5,695 bases of DNA from Candidatus Sivonenia alaskensis PMM_0068 (GCA_949127685.1 CASBPW010000067.1:1-5695); one strand, 5' to 3'. Positions 1 through 5,695 are shown, counted from the stretch's first letter. Numbers and translations: made by a program. The notes: generated by a model from the letters alone, not told the origin.

Positions 1-624
1 ACTTCTTTCCTGCTCGATGATCCAGCAATATCCGAAGCAGTAAAAGCGGAGGCTCAGCGAAAAGCCGCACACTATTATCAATTGGCTTGGCTGTATACCC
101 AAAAACATCCAGGACAGCTAATCTTGATGTCGGGACTCTCTGGTTCTGGCAAGAGCACTGTAGCCCGCTACTTCGCTCGCAGATTGAATGCTATTCATAT
201 TCGTTCGGATGCTGTGCGCAAGCATTTAGGGGGCATATCCCTCTATGAACGAGGGGAAGCGAAACTGTACACCCCAACCATGAACGAGCAGACTTATAAC
301 CGTCTACTACACTTAGGAATTAAATTAGCAACACAGGGATATCCTGTGATTCTAGATGCAAAATATGATCAGCGAGTCTTCAGGTTAACCGCCCTAGAGC
401 AGGCCAAAGTGAATCACCTCCCCTTTCATATTTTCTATTGCACGGCACCACTCGAAGTTCTACATGAACGATTACAGAGACGCAGGGGAGATATCACCGA
501 TGCTGGTGTTGATCTCCTAGCCCAACAACAGCAAGCCGAACAACCTTTTAACGAGATAGAACGACCCTATGTCAAGACATTAGATACTACTCAAAATGTA
601 GAGGTTTTATGGGATTGCGTATAA
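1..624 (+). CDS. P-loop kinase domain, C-terminal part of a bifunctional aminoglycoside phosphotransferase-like/ATP-binding protein (5' end outside window)
   Basis: The frame is open from base 1 to the TAA at 622-624 and gives 207 residues. The gene therefore starts upstream of the window, and a TTG at 82 is not a convincing start because the reading continues through it with family-like sequence. Visible residues 1-35 look like the linker ahead of the kinase domain. Walker A is GLSGSGKST at 45-53, followed by IRSDAVRKHL (67-76), LDAKYD (118-123) and CTAPLEVLHERL (147-158). These belong to the COG0645-type P-loop kinase fold, related to gluconate kinase and zeta-toxin-like enzymes. In cyanobacteria and proteobacteria this domain is usually fused behind an aminoglycoside-phosphotransferase-like domain in proteins of about 500 residues. 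That upstream half is inferred, not seen. It presumably phosphorylates a small molecule in the cytoplasm; the substrate is unknown. The 3' end overlaps the next gene by 16 bp, suggesting translational coupling. Confidence 0.85.
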   Translation, partial: TSFLLDDPAISEAVKAEAQRKAAHYYQLAWLYTQKHPGQLILMSGLSGSGKSTVARYFARRLNAIHIRSDAVRKHLGGISLYERGEAKLYTPTMNEQTYNRLLHLGIKLATQGYPVILDAKYDQRVFRLTALEQAKVNHLPFHIFYCTAPLEVLHERLQRRRGDITDAGVDLLAQQQQAEQPFNEIERPYVKTLDTTQNVEVLWDCV

Positions 625-1484
625 GTATCTTTATGTTAGTAATAGCCATTACGGTTCTATTGCCTGCGCATGCCCAAAAAATATCGAGTCCAATCAAGAC
701 TGGAGATCTATCTCCTCAGGAAGTTATTCAAGACTTAGCACAGGCGAATGTAGTCTATCTGGGAGAGACTCACGATAGCGCAGAAGACCACAAAGCCCAA
801 CTAGATATCATCCAACAGCTCTATCAAAAAGACCCCAGGATGGCTATTGGCATGGAAATGTTCCAACGCCCTTATCAGCCAGTTCTAGACAATTTTTTAC
901 AGGGAAAATTAACAGAAGCAGCGCTACAAAAAAAGAGTCAATATGAAAAACGGTGGGGCTATCCTTGGGAAAACTACGCACCCGTTCTACAGTTTGCTAA
1001 AGAAAAACAGCTTCCTGTTCTAGCCTTGAATACACCATCAGAAGTAACTAAAAAAGTATCCCGCAAAGGGTTGAATAGTCTTGGAGCAGCCGAGAGAAAG
1101 TTCATTCCTCCTCTTTCAGAAATACGGACGGATAACCTACAGTACCGAAAATCGCTGCAAGAGATCTATGCGGGCTTTCACAAAAAAAGCAAGTCGAAAG
1201 ACCCTCAGCAATTTGAGCGTTTCTTTCAAGCCCAAGTTCTTTGGGATGAAACCATGGCCGATGTCATCACCCAATTTCTAAAAAGGAATCCAGAGTTCTA
1301 TGTCGTCGTCCTAGCAGGCCAAGGCCATATTGTCTATGGCTATGGTATTCCCAGCCGAGTCGCCCGCCGGATCAATTCTATTTCGGTAAAGGCCGTAGTC
1401 CAACGATCCGTGCTGCTGAATCCAACAGAAAAGTATCCTCAAGAAAAATCACGCATCGCAGACTATTTCTGGAACAATCTTTAG
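609..1484 (+). CDS. ChaN-family secreted protein (DUF399, haem-binding/Tiki-like fold)
   Basis: This 291-residue protein begins with a type I signal peptide: R4, a hydrophobic stretch at about 6-19, then PAHA ending at residue 22 before QK. There is no lipobox cysteine, so unlike the Campylobacter ChaN lipoprotein it should be a soluble periplasmic or exported protein. ChaN/Tiki-superfamily landmarks run in order: VVYLGETHD (48-56), GMEMFQRPYQP (81-91), RWGYPWENYAP (115-125), LALNTP (138-143), FQAQVLWDETMA (206-217) and LAGQGHIVYGYGIPSR (235-250). The Glu and His residues match those conserved in the superfamily. ChaN of Campylobacter binds haem and is tied to iron uptake, while Tiki and EreA relatives are hydrolases; which applies here is unknown. 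The ATG at 609 is chosen because GAGG at 601-604 precedes it by four bases and it keeps the basic residue ahead of the hydrophobic core. An ATG at 633 is the alternative. Confidence 0.85.
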   Translation: MGLRISIFMLVIAITVLLPAHAQKISSPIKTGDLSPQEVIQDLAQANVVYLGETHDSAEDHKAQLDIIQQLYQKDPRMAIGMEMFQRPYQPVLDNFLQGKLTEAALQKKSQYEKRWGYPWENYAPVLQFAKEKQLPVLALNTPSEVTKKVSRKGLNSLGAAERKFIPPLSEIRTDNLQYRKSLQEIYAGFHKKSKSKDPQQFERFFQAQVLWDETMADVITQFLKRNPEFYVVVLAGQGHIVYGYGIPSRVARRINSISVKAVVQRSVLLNPTEKYPQEKSRIADYFWNNL

Positions 1485-1496
1485 CGGCCTAGAATT

Positions 1497-1514
1497 AAAA
1501 AGAAATAGCTTTTT
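1497..1514 (+). terminator. Weak AT-only hairpin between the ChaN-like gene and aroK
   Basis: AAAAAG (1497-1502), a six-base loop, then CTTTTT (1509-1514) form a perfect six-pair inverted repeat ending in a T-run, 12 bases after the ChaN-family stop. The stem has only one G-C pair and the T-run is part of the stem itself, so at best it attenuates. It may be chance in an A/T-rich spacer. No better terminator is visible in this 48-bp gap. Confidence 0.2.
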
Positions 1515-1532
1515 CCTCATTTTGCGCTCATC

Positions 1533-2120
1533 ATGACTGGTACTTTTACACGTTCTGACAACGCTATGCTTCGAGGCGTAAACCTCTATCTCATCGGGAT
1601 GATGGGCTCCGGAAAATCCACCGTAGGCCGCATTTTGGCCGAGAGCCTAGACTATCAGTTTTTTGATAGTGACCAACTCATTGAACAGGTGAGTAAAAGA
1701 TCCATTGCTGAAATTTTTGCCCAAGAGGGAGAAGAATCATTTCGCACGGTGGAAACTCAGGTTTTGGCTCAGCTCGCCCCTTATATCCGTCTGGTCATCT
1801 CTACGGGCGGTGGGGCCGTCCTCAAACCTGAGAATTGGTCCTATCTCCATCATGGCGTCGTCATTTGGTTGGATGTGCCCCCTGAAACCTTATTGGCAAG
1901 AGTAAGCCAAGACCCAACCCCTCGCCCCCTGCTCCAGCAAGCAGACCCTTTACAGACCCTAAAAACTATTAGTCAAGAGCGACAGCGTTACTACGCTCAG
2001 GCAGATATCCGGGTCGATGCCGATGCCTCTGCCCAAGACGTTGCTCAACGAACTCTGGATGGTTTAAAAGCCCGCATTGAGCAGGATGCACCGAATCGTG
2101 CCAAATTCTACGGAAGTTAG
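1533..2120 (+). CDS. aroK: Shikimate kinase
   Basis: The enzyme phosphorylates the 3-hydroxyl of shikimate with ATP, the fifth step of the chorismate pathway, in the cytoplasm. Its 195 residues show all family motifs: Walker A GMMGSGKS (22-29), FDSD (44-47, the DxD region for Mg and shikimate), SFR with R71 for shikimate binding, STGGGAV (90-96, the Walker B-region glycine motif), lid arginine R131 in PRPLL, and a late arginine in QERQRYY (148-154). A/G-rich nucleotide-fold spacing is normal, and nothing is missing. Start choice is uncertain. The ATG at 1533 is the first in frame, but an ATG at 1566 gives MLRGVNLYLIG, matching where cyanobacterial homologues usually begin; neither has a clear Shine-Dalgarno site. 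It lies 48 bp after the ChaN-like gene and 50 bp before the SagB-type gene on the same strand. The C-terminal ~25 residues beyond the core are poorly conserved. Confidence 0.95.
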   Translation: MTGTFTRSDNAMLRGVNLYLIGMMGSGKSTVGRILAESLDYQFFDSDQLIEQVSKRSIAEIFAQEGEESFRTVETQVLAQLAPYIRLVISTGGGAVLKPENWSYLHHGVVIWLDVPPETLLARVSQDPTPRPLLQQADPLQTLKTISQERQRYYAQADIRVDADASAQDVAQRTLDGLKARIEQDAPNRAKFYGS

Positions 2121-2170
2121 TTCGGGGAGGCGCGTTAGATTATAGCTATGTACTCAGTCAGGCATGGTTC

Positions 2171-3691
2171 ATGACCACGAGTCCAGATAGTTTCTCTATT
2201 TACTATCACCAACAGACCAAATACACTCCTGAAGGGATCGCGCGTAGTGCGAAGCCCCTAGATTGGGAAAGCCAACCCTATCCTTTTAAGAAGTATCCGG
2301 TTGGTACGGCTATTGATTTAATACCCTACCTTTTGCAAGCAGAGACACTTACAGAAGATCCTGTAGTGCTCGAAGAGCGCAAACGAATTTCCAAACTGCT
2401 CTATCTCAGTTACGGAGTGACGGCGGTGGTGCCCTATCCCGACCATCCGTTTTATATGCGGGCAGCCCCTTCGGCGGGGGGACTCTATCCGGCGGAGATT
2501 TACCTGGTTAGTCGGGGAACCCAAGGTTTTCCGGAAGGTTTATATAACTATCAGGTCAAAGACCATAGCCTGATTCGTTTTTGGGATAGCCCTGTCTGGG
2601 ACAAATTCCTAGCCACTTGTTTTTTGCATCCGTATCTTCGTCAAGCGACCTTGGCCTTGGTGACCACTACCCTGTTTGATCGGTCCCGCTGGCGCTATCA
2701 AGACCGAGCCTATCGCAGAGTTTATCTGGATACTGGCCACCTCTTAGGCAATATCGAACTAGCCGGTACCCTTATGGGCTTCCACGCCGGTCTCTTGGGT
2801 GGGTTCTATGACGATGGCTTGGCGGACCTTTTGTATCTGGATATCGAGGAAGAAGCACCGAGCGCTGTCGTGGCTCTGCTAGAAAATCCTGAGGGAGAAC
2901 GCCCAGAATGGGAAGGAAGTTTAGTCCTTCCTTCCGAAAAATGCATAGATTATCCAGAGGTTGAAGCAGGAGCGTTGTTGCGCTTCATGCACAACCACTC
3001 CAAAATCGGTCAATCGCCTCGGGTCTCCCAGCCCGCAGCAACCGAGCAGGACAAATACAACTTTCCCTTCTGCCTCAAGGTCTCCACCGAAGCAGAACCG
3101 ATTATTTGGCAAGACAAACTGGAGGCAACCATCATCCAGCGTCGGTCTACCCGTCAATTCACGGGAGAAGACCTGACCATCCGCGAACTTCAGCAGATTC
3201 TCAGTTTTACCTATCTACCCACTAAATACGATAGCCAAGGCTTCGACCCCAGTCCGGAATACTTCGATTTATCTTTGCTGGAAACGTTCGTGGCCGTCAC
3301 CGGAGTAATAGGTATTGATGAAGGTTGCTACTACTACGCGCCCCAGGCAAGGGAATTACGTCAAATACGCTTCAAAAATTTCCGTCGAGAAATCAATTAC
3401 CTCTGTCTGGGGCAGGATTTAGGACGAGATGCAGGAGCCGTGATCTTTCATACAGCAGACTTAAAAAAAGCTGTAGACCGCTATGGAGAAAGAGCCTATC
3501 GCTATCTGCATATGGATGCAGGACACCTCGGCCAACGCATCAATCTGGCTGCTATCCGCCTCGACTTAGGAGTGAGCGGGATTGCTGGATTCTTTGATGA
3601 CCAAGTCAATGAAGTCTTGGGTATCCCAGAAGATGAAGCAGTCCTCTATATCACGACGCTGGGCCGTCCATCTCGCCGGGGTGGAACCTAA
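2171..3691 (+). CDS. SagB/ThcOx-family FMN-dependent oxidoreductase with two tandem nitroreductase-like halves
   Basis: The family comprises FMN-dependent dehydrogenases/oxidases, best known for oxidising azolines to azoles in RiPP biosynthesis (SagB, cyanobactin oxidases). Here 506 residues hold two related halves. Half 1 (about 1-240) has the typical start (YYHQQTKYTP), then RAAPSAGGLYPAEIYL (97-112), LYNY (124-127), LDTGHLLGNIELA (186-198) and GLLGGFYDD (207-215). Half 2 (about 306-506) has RRSTRQF (324-330), CYYYAP (386-391), MDAGHLGQRINLAA (448-461), GIAGFFDD (470-477) and a final TTLGRPSRR (496-503). Half 1 lacks the RRSxR and terminal GRP segments, while half 2 lacks PSAGGLYP. So the recognisable FMN-contact motifs are complementary. 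No YcaO cyclodehydratase, precursor peptide or protease gene is in the window, so an azoline-oxidase role is unproven and another flavin reaction is possible. The ATG at 2171 is the first in-frame start; GGGGAGG at 2124-2130 is too distant to serve it. The stop lies 3 bp from the convergent methyltransferase stop. Confidence 0.88.
   Translation: MTTSPDSFSIYYHQQTKYTPEGIARSAKPLDWESQPYPFKKYPVGTAIDLIPYLLQAETLTEDPVVLEERKRISKLLYLSYGVTAVVPYPDHPFYMRAAPSAGGLYPAEIYLVSRGTQGFPEGLYNYQVKDHSLIRFWDSPVWDKFLATCFLHPYLRQATLALVTTTLFDRSRWRYQDRAYRRVYLDTGHLLGNIELAGTLMGFHAGLLGGFYDDGLADLLYLDIEEEAPSAVVALLENPEGERPEWEGSLVLPSEKCIDYPEVEAGALLRFMHNHSKIGQSPRVSQPAATEQDKYNFPFCLKVSTEAEPIIWQDKLEATIIQRRSTRQFTGEDLTIRELQQILSFTYLPTKYDSQGFDPSPEYFDLSLLETFVAVTGVIGIDEGCYYYAPQARELRQIRFKNFRREINYLCLGQDLGRDAGAVIFHTADLKKAVDRYGERAYRYLHMDAGHLGQRINLAAIRLDLGVSGIAGFFDDQVNEVLGIPEDEAVLYITTLGRPSRRGGT
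2911..2935 (+). repeat. 9-bp perfect inverted repeat inside the SagB-type gene
   Basis: GGAAGGAAG at 2911-2919 and CTTCCTTCC at 2927-2935 are exact complements around a seven-base loop. The repeat sits at codons about 247-255, in the linker between the two nitroreductase-like halves. It is not followed by a T-run, so it is not an intrinsic terminator on the + strand. It may be chance, or an mRNA hairpin that slows ribosomes between domains. Confidence 0.4.
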
Positions 3692-3694
3692 AAG

Positions 3695-4621
3695 TTATTT
3701 CACTTTCGCAAGGAGGACACGGTGGCGGGGGGTGTTGCAGGTCAGCGTGGGCTCGCTAAAGCCTGCCTGAGCGATAGCTCGCTCTAAGTCAAAGCTAAAG
3801 TAATCATCCAGGTAGGGCTCTGTACTCTTGAGCAGGGTCAGGATGTAGGGGGGCATTTGGGCATAGATGTCGGACTGGGGGTTCATATCCATCAGGGCTA
3901 AATACCCACCGGGACGAAGCAATCGCCTAGCCTCTTGGATAATCTGAACGGCAGCGGTTTGGGGAAGTTCGTGGAAGAGAAGACAGGCAGACACAAGGTC
4001 TACAGAGGCCGAGGGCAACCCCGTAGACTCAGCCGGGGCATGCAGCCATGTGGCGATAGTTTTGTCCTCACTCCTCCATTGGGAACGATACTGAGCCACG
4101 GCTAAAAAATAGGGCGACAGATCCACCCCCGTGATCTTTGCTTCGGGATAGAGGGCTTGCAAAGCAAAGGTGCTCATCCCCACGCTGCAGCCCAAATCCA
4201 CCATATCTTGAGGAGCCCTAGCGATCTGGCCTTTGAGAATATCGTGATAACTCTTTCGTAAGCGGGCATCCCCTTCGGCCCCTCCATCGGGCCAAATGCG
4301 GGCATGTACAGCATAGGCCGCTACCTCTACTTCCGTGGCCGGTTCCCAGCCCAAGTTGCCTTCTTCATAGGCATGGAAAGAGCGCACGTAGTAGTCGGGA
4401 TAGGTAAGACTAGGGTTATTGACTTGATTAAATTCTGCGGTCCAATCTCTAGCGCGTAAGGCTGCTGCTTCTTGAGTCCACTGCACACCAATGGCCTCTG
4501 CACGCTTGATCATCATCTGCCGGGCTTGGTGCTTTGCCAAATTAGCGAGTGGCTTGATGGCAAGAATGCCGTTGACAAGACGAGAGGAAAATCTAAATGT
4601 GGAATCAACAGAAGCAGTCAT
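3695..4621 (-). CDS. Class I SAM-dependent methyltransferase (substrate unknown)
   Basis: The 308-residue protein has a Rossmann-type SAM domain at about 135-250. Motif I is VDLGCSVGMST (141-151), the ribose-binding acidic residue is D167 in GVDLS (165-169), and APAES (195-199) is the adenine-side loop. DLVSACLLFHELPQ (208-221) and LLRPGGYLALMD (234-245) complete motifs typical of the methyltransf_11/25 group. The ~130-residue N-terminal extension carries YPDYYVRSFHAYEEGNLGWEP (positions 74-94), a block I recall in cyanobacterial and plastid-lineage methyltransferases of unknown substrate. No membrane segment or signal peptide is seen, so it should be cytosolic or peripherally membrane-associated. 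The ATG (complement of 4619-4621) is the first after an in-frame stop at complement 4637-4639; no Shine-Dalgarno site is evident. It is convergent with the SagB-type gene, 3 bp apart, with no room for a dedicated terminator. Small-molecule methylation is likely; the acceptor cannot be read from sequence. Confidence 0.85.
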   Translation of the reverse strand: MTASVDSTFRFSSRLVNGILAIKPLANLAKHQARQMMIKRAEAIGVQWTQEAAALRARDWTAEFNQVNNPSLTYPDYYVRSFHAYEEGNLGWEPATEVEVAAYAVHARIWPDGGAEGDARLRKSYHDILKGQIARAPQDMVDLGCSVGMSTFALQALYPEAKITGVDLSPYFLAVAQYRSQWRSEDKTIATWLHAPAESTGLPSASVDLVSACLLFHELPQTAAVQIIQEARRLLRPGGYLALMDMNPQSDIYAQMPPYILTLLKSTEPYLDDYFSFDLERAIAQAGFSEPTLTCNTPRHRVLLAKVK

Positions 4622-4636
4622 AGCGAACGTTTTTGG

Positions 4637-4681
4637 TTATGCCTCTTATGCTGTCATAGGAAGCGGGCATTTAGAGCATTT
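4637..4681. repeat. Two pairs of 9-bp-spaced hexamer direct repeats upstream of the methyltransferase
   Basis: TTATGC occurs at 4637-4642 and 4646-4651, and GCATTT at 4667-4672 and 4676-4681. Each pair repeats with the same nine-base period. They lie 16-60 bases upstream of the methyltransferase start, within the 133-bp spacer that must hold its promoter. They could be an operator or simply chance in a short AT-rich stretch; no clear -10/-35 pair was identified on the - strand. Confidence 0.25.
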
Positions 4682-4739
4682 CTCGTTGGCGTCTCTCCAC
4701 ATGCCAATTGAGCGCCAGCCGGTCATAATTTAAGTGCAC

Positions 4740-4744
4740 GGAGG
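4740..4744 (+). promoter_or_regulatory. Shine-Dalgarno site for the DUF433 remnant
   Basis: GGAGG at 4740-4744 ends ten bases before the ATG at 4755. It is the cleanest ribosome-binding site in the window and supports 4755 as the original DUF433 start. CATAAT at 4724-4729 resembles a -10 element, but no -35 hexamer lies at proper spacing, so a promoter here is only a guess. Confidence 0.45.
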
Positions 4745-4754
4745 CAAAATAGCG

Positions 4755-4856
4755 ATGGATTGGCAAGAGCGAATCGTGATTGATCCGAGTATTCTGGTTG
4801 GCAAACCAAAGTTGGGCGCGATATTTTGTTTATTGAGCGCAATTTGGACTTTTTGA
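4755..4856 (+). pseudogene. 5' remnant of a DUF433 (VapB-like antitoxin family) gene
   Basis: From the ATG the frame reads MDWQERIVIDPSILVGKP (codons 1-18), the hallmark N-terminus of small DUF433 proteins (about 70-80 residues). In intact members this is followed by a V/I-I-K-G-T-R-I segment and a helix-turn-helix-like region. Here the similarity stops after codon 18 (base 4808). The frame then reads through unrelated sequence to a TGA at 4854-4856, giving a 33-residue peptide. DUF433 genes usually pair with a DUF5615 PIN-like toxin gene, and none is visible here. The break coincides with the start of hsdM-like coding in another frame. The ribosome-binding site and start are preserved, so the short peptide could still be made, without the DNA-binding part. 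DUF433 identification rests on recall of the family N-terminus. Confidence 0.7.
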
Positions 4857-5485
4857 AACCGGGGGACAGAATGGCGATCGTGCTTCCTCAAGGGCGGTTT
4901 AATAATTCTTCGGATAAGAACATTCGCGAGTTTATTGCGGAGCGCTGCCGGATTTTGGCGGTGGTGGGGCTGCATGGAAATACGTTTAGGCCGCACACGG
5001 GGACAAAGACTTCGGTGCTGTTTGTGCAGAAGTGGAATGATGACCCGAAAGAGGGGGCGCTGTGTCCTCGACGGGATGACTACAATATCTTTTTTGCAAC
5101 GATGCAAAAGATGGGCAAAGACAACTTTGGCGAAAAGATGTATCACCGGATCATTCCTGAAGATGAGAAAGGGCTACCGGAAAAGGAGAAGGAACGAAAG
5201 TTTTTGCTTGACCCTTATTTACAAGTTAAGCGTAGAGTCCACGGTGCAGCTTATTACAGTATTTCTCAACCAGATCTAGCCAGTTTGCTAATTCCAATCT
5301 TGCCGAAACCTCAACAGCAGAAGATCGTTGAGAGGGTAAAATCATCTTTTTCACTGAAGTTAAAATCGAAACAACTGCTGGAAATTGCTAAAACAGGAGT
5401 AGAAAGAGCGATCGAGACCGATGAAGAAACCGCAACAACTTGGATAAACCAACAACTTGAAACCTTGGGGGTAAACCTGCCATGA
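4799..5485 (+). pseudogene. hsdM: Truncated type I restriction-modification methylase (HsdM) fragment continuing into an HsdS-like tail
   Basis: The frame is closed by a TGA at 4781-4783. Family-like sequence begins at about WQTKVGRDILFIERN (4799 onward). The first usable start codon is a TTG at 4826, with no Shine-Dalgarno site; from there it is 219 residues against roughly 500-700 for intact HsdM. From that TTG, residues 1-69 (LKPGDRMAIVLPQGRFNN, VVGLHGNTFRPHTGTKTSVL) are the conserved later part of the N6-adenine methyltransferase domain. The SAM motif and the NPPF/Y catalytic motif, which lie upstream in intact proteins, are absent. FFATMQKMGKDNFGEKMY (88-105) still fits HsdM. After a charged stretch (108-125), YYSISQPDLASLLIPILPKP with QQQKI resembles the end of a specificity subunit's target-recognition domain plus its helix, through KQLLEIAKTGVERAIE. 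A catalytic role is not credible. Its 3' end overlaps mntA by 4 bp. Confidence 0.75.
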
Positions 5486-5695
5486 CCATTACCGCGATCG
5501 ACCTACCAATGGAAAAAATTGCTGAGTTTTGTCACAAATGGCAGGTAACAGAATTTGCCCTATTTGGCTCTGTCCTGCGTGACGACTTCCGCCCCGACAG
5601 TGACATTGACGTAATGGTGCAATTTCACCCAGAAGCCCACCCCACATTCAGCACCCTAGACCAAATAGAAGCCGAGCTAAAAACCATCTTCGATC
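5482..5695 (+). CDS. mntA: MNT-type minimal nucleotidyltransferase, probable antitoxin of a HEPN/MNT module (3' end outside window)
   Basis: Seventy-one residues are visible and the frame is open at the right edge; intact family members are about 95-150 residues. The signature GSVLRDDFRPDSDIDVMV (29-46) fits GS-x10-DxD exactly, with metal ligands D41 and D43. The third acidic ligand should lie downstream of the edge. In characterised HepT/MntA systems the MNT protein transfers AMP to the HEPN RNase toxin and so neutralises it. The partner would be expected directly next to this gene, and since the upstream neighbour is a methylase relic, it should lie to the right. The start ATG at 5482 overlaps the TGA of the relic (ATGA). 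GGGGG at 5467-5471 could act as a ribosome-binding site; an ATG at codon 10 is an alternative start. The catalytic core is intact, so it is probably functional, though toxin pairing is inferred. Confidence 0.85.
   Translation, partial: MTITAIDLPMEKIAEFCHKWQVTEFALFGSVLRDDFRPDSDIDVMVQFHPEAHPTFSTLDQIEAELKTIFD

Noticed and set aside
2142..2149. Palindrome ATAGCTAT just upstream of the SagB-type gene
   Set aside because: An eight-base A/T-rich palindrome in a 50-bp spacer is expected by chance, and no promoter elements are properly spaced around it.
2318..3157. Short - strand frames inside the SagB-type gene
   Set aside because: They are antisense to a strongly supported gene and lack motifs or ribosome-binding sites; the frames are open only by codon bias.
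2171..4621. RiPP (azole-peptide) biosynthetic cluster
   Set aside because: A SagB-type enzyme and a methyltransferase alone are not enough. No YcaO, E1-like protein, precursor peptide, protease or transporter is visible.
4472..4733. Two + strand reading frames across the methyltransferase 5' end and its upstream spacer
   Set aside because: Most of their length is antisense to the well-supported methyltransferase, and the translated products show no recognisable domain.
4730..5146. A 138-codon - strand reading frame opposite the hsdM relic
   Set aside because: It mirrors the HsdM-like frame, which has clear family motifs, while the antisense product resembles nothing I know.
4868..5500. HIP1-like octamers (GCGATCGC)
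   Set aside because: Only seven-of-eight matches occur (about 4873, 5407 and 5494), so they support a cyanobacterial origin weakly and are not annotated as repeats.
1..5695. CRISPR arrays, tRNA/rRNA genes and insertion-sequence ends
   Set aside because: No regularly spaced long repeats, cloverleaf-like segments, transposase reading frames or terminal inverted repeats were seen on either strand.

Overview
The window looks cyanobacterial. The gene families (a fused phosphotransferase/P-loop kinase, a ChaN-type secreted protein, a ~500-residue SagB/ThcOx protein, a methyltransferase with a YPDYY...FHAYEEGN segment, and an HsdM/DUF433/MNT cluster) are typical of filamentous cyanobacteria. Shine-Dalgarno sites are weak or absent before most starts. 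Near-matches to the cyanobacterial HIP1 octamer (GCGATCG followed by A or T) occur only in the right-hand third, and I saw no perfect octamer. This is inference from family recall; no taxonomic marker gene is present.

Left block (1-3691, all + strand): the 3' end of a P-loop kinase gene overlaps a secreted ChaN-family gene by 16 bp. A shikimate kinase (aroK) follows after 48 bp, and a SagB/ThcOx-type flavin oxidoreductase after another 50 bp. The spacing allows one transcript, but the four products share no obvious pathway. The SagB-type protein is two nitroreductase-like halves joined end to end. Its recognisable FMN motifs are split between the halves.

Middle (3695-4621, - strand): a class I SAM-dependent methyltransferase runs tail-to-tail with the SagB-type gene, only 3 bp apart. 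A 133-bp intergenic stretch (4622-4754) then separates it from the right block. It holds its promoter and two pairs of short direct repeats.

Right block (4755-5695, + strand): this is a defence/toxin-antitoxin scrap zone. The first ~18 codons of a DUF433 gene run directly into the middle of a type I restriction-modification hsdM gene in another frame. That fragment appears to continue in frame into the tail of an hsdS-like gene. It has lost its SAM-binding and NPPY-type catalytic motifs and is best read as a pseudogene. Its stop overlaps (ATGA) the start of an intact-looking MNT-type nucleotidyltransferase, which runs off the right edge and is the likely antitoxin of a HEPN/MNT module.

I do not see a demonstrably new system. 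The most interesting items are the internally duplicated SagB-type protein with complementary motifs, and the multi-junction relic leading into mntA.
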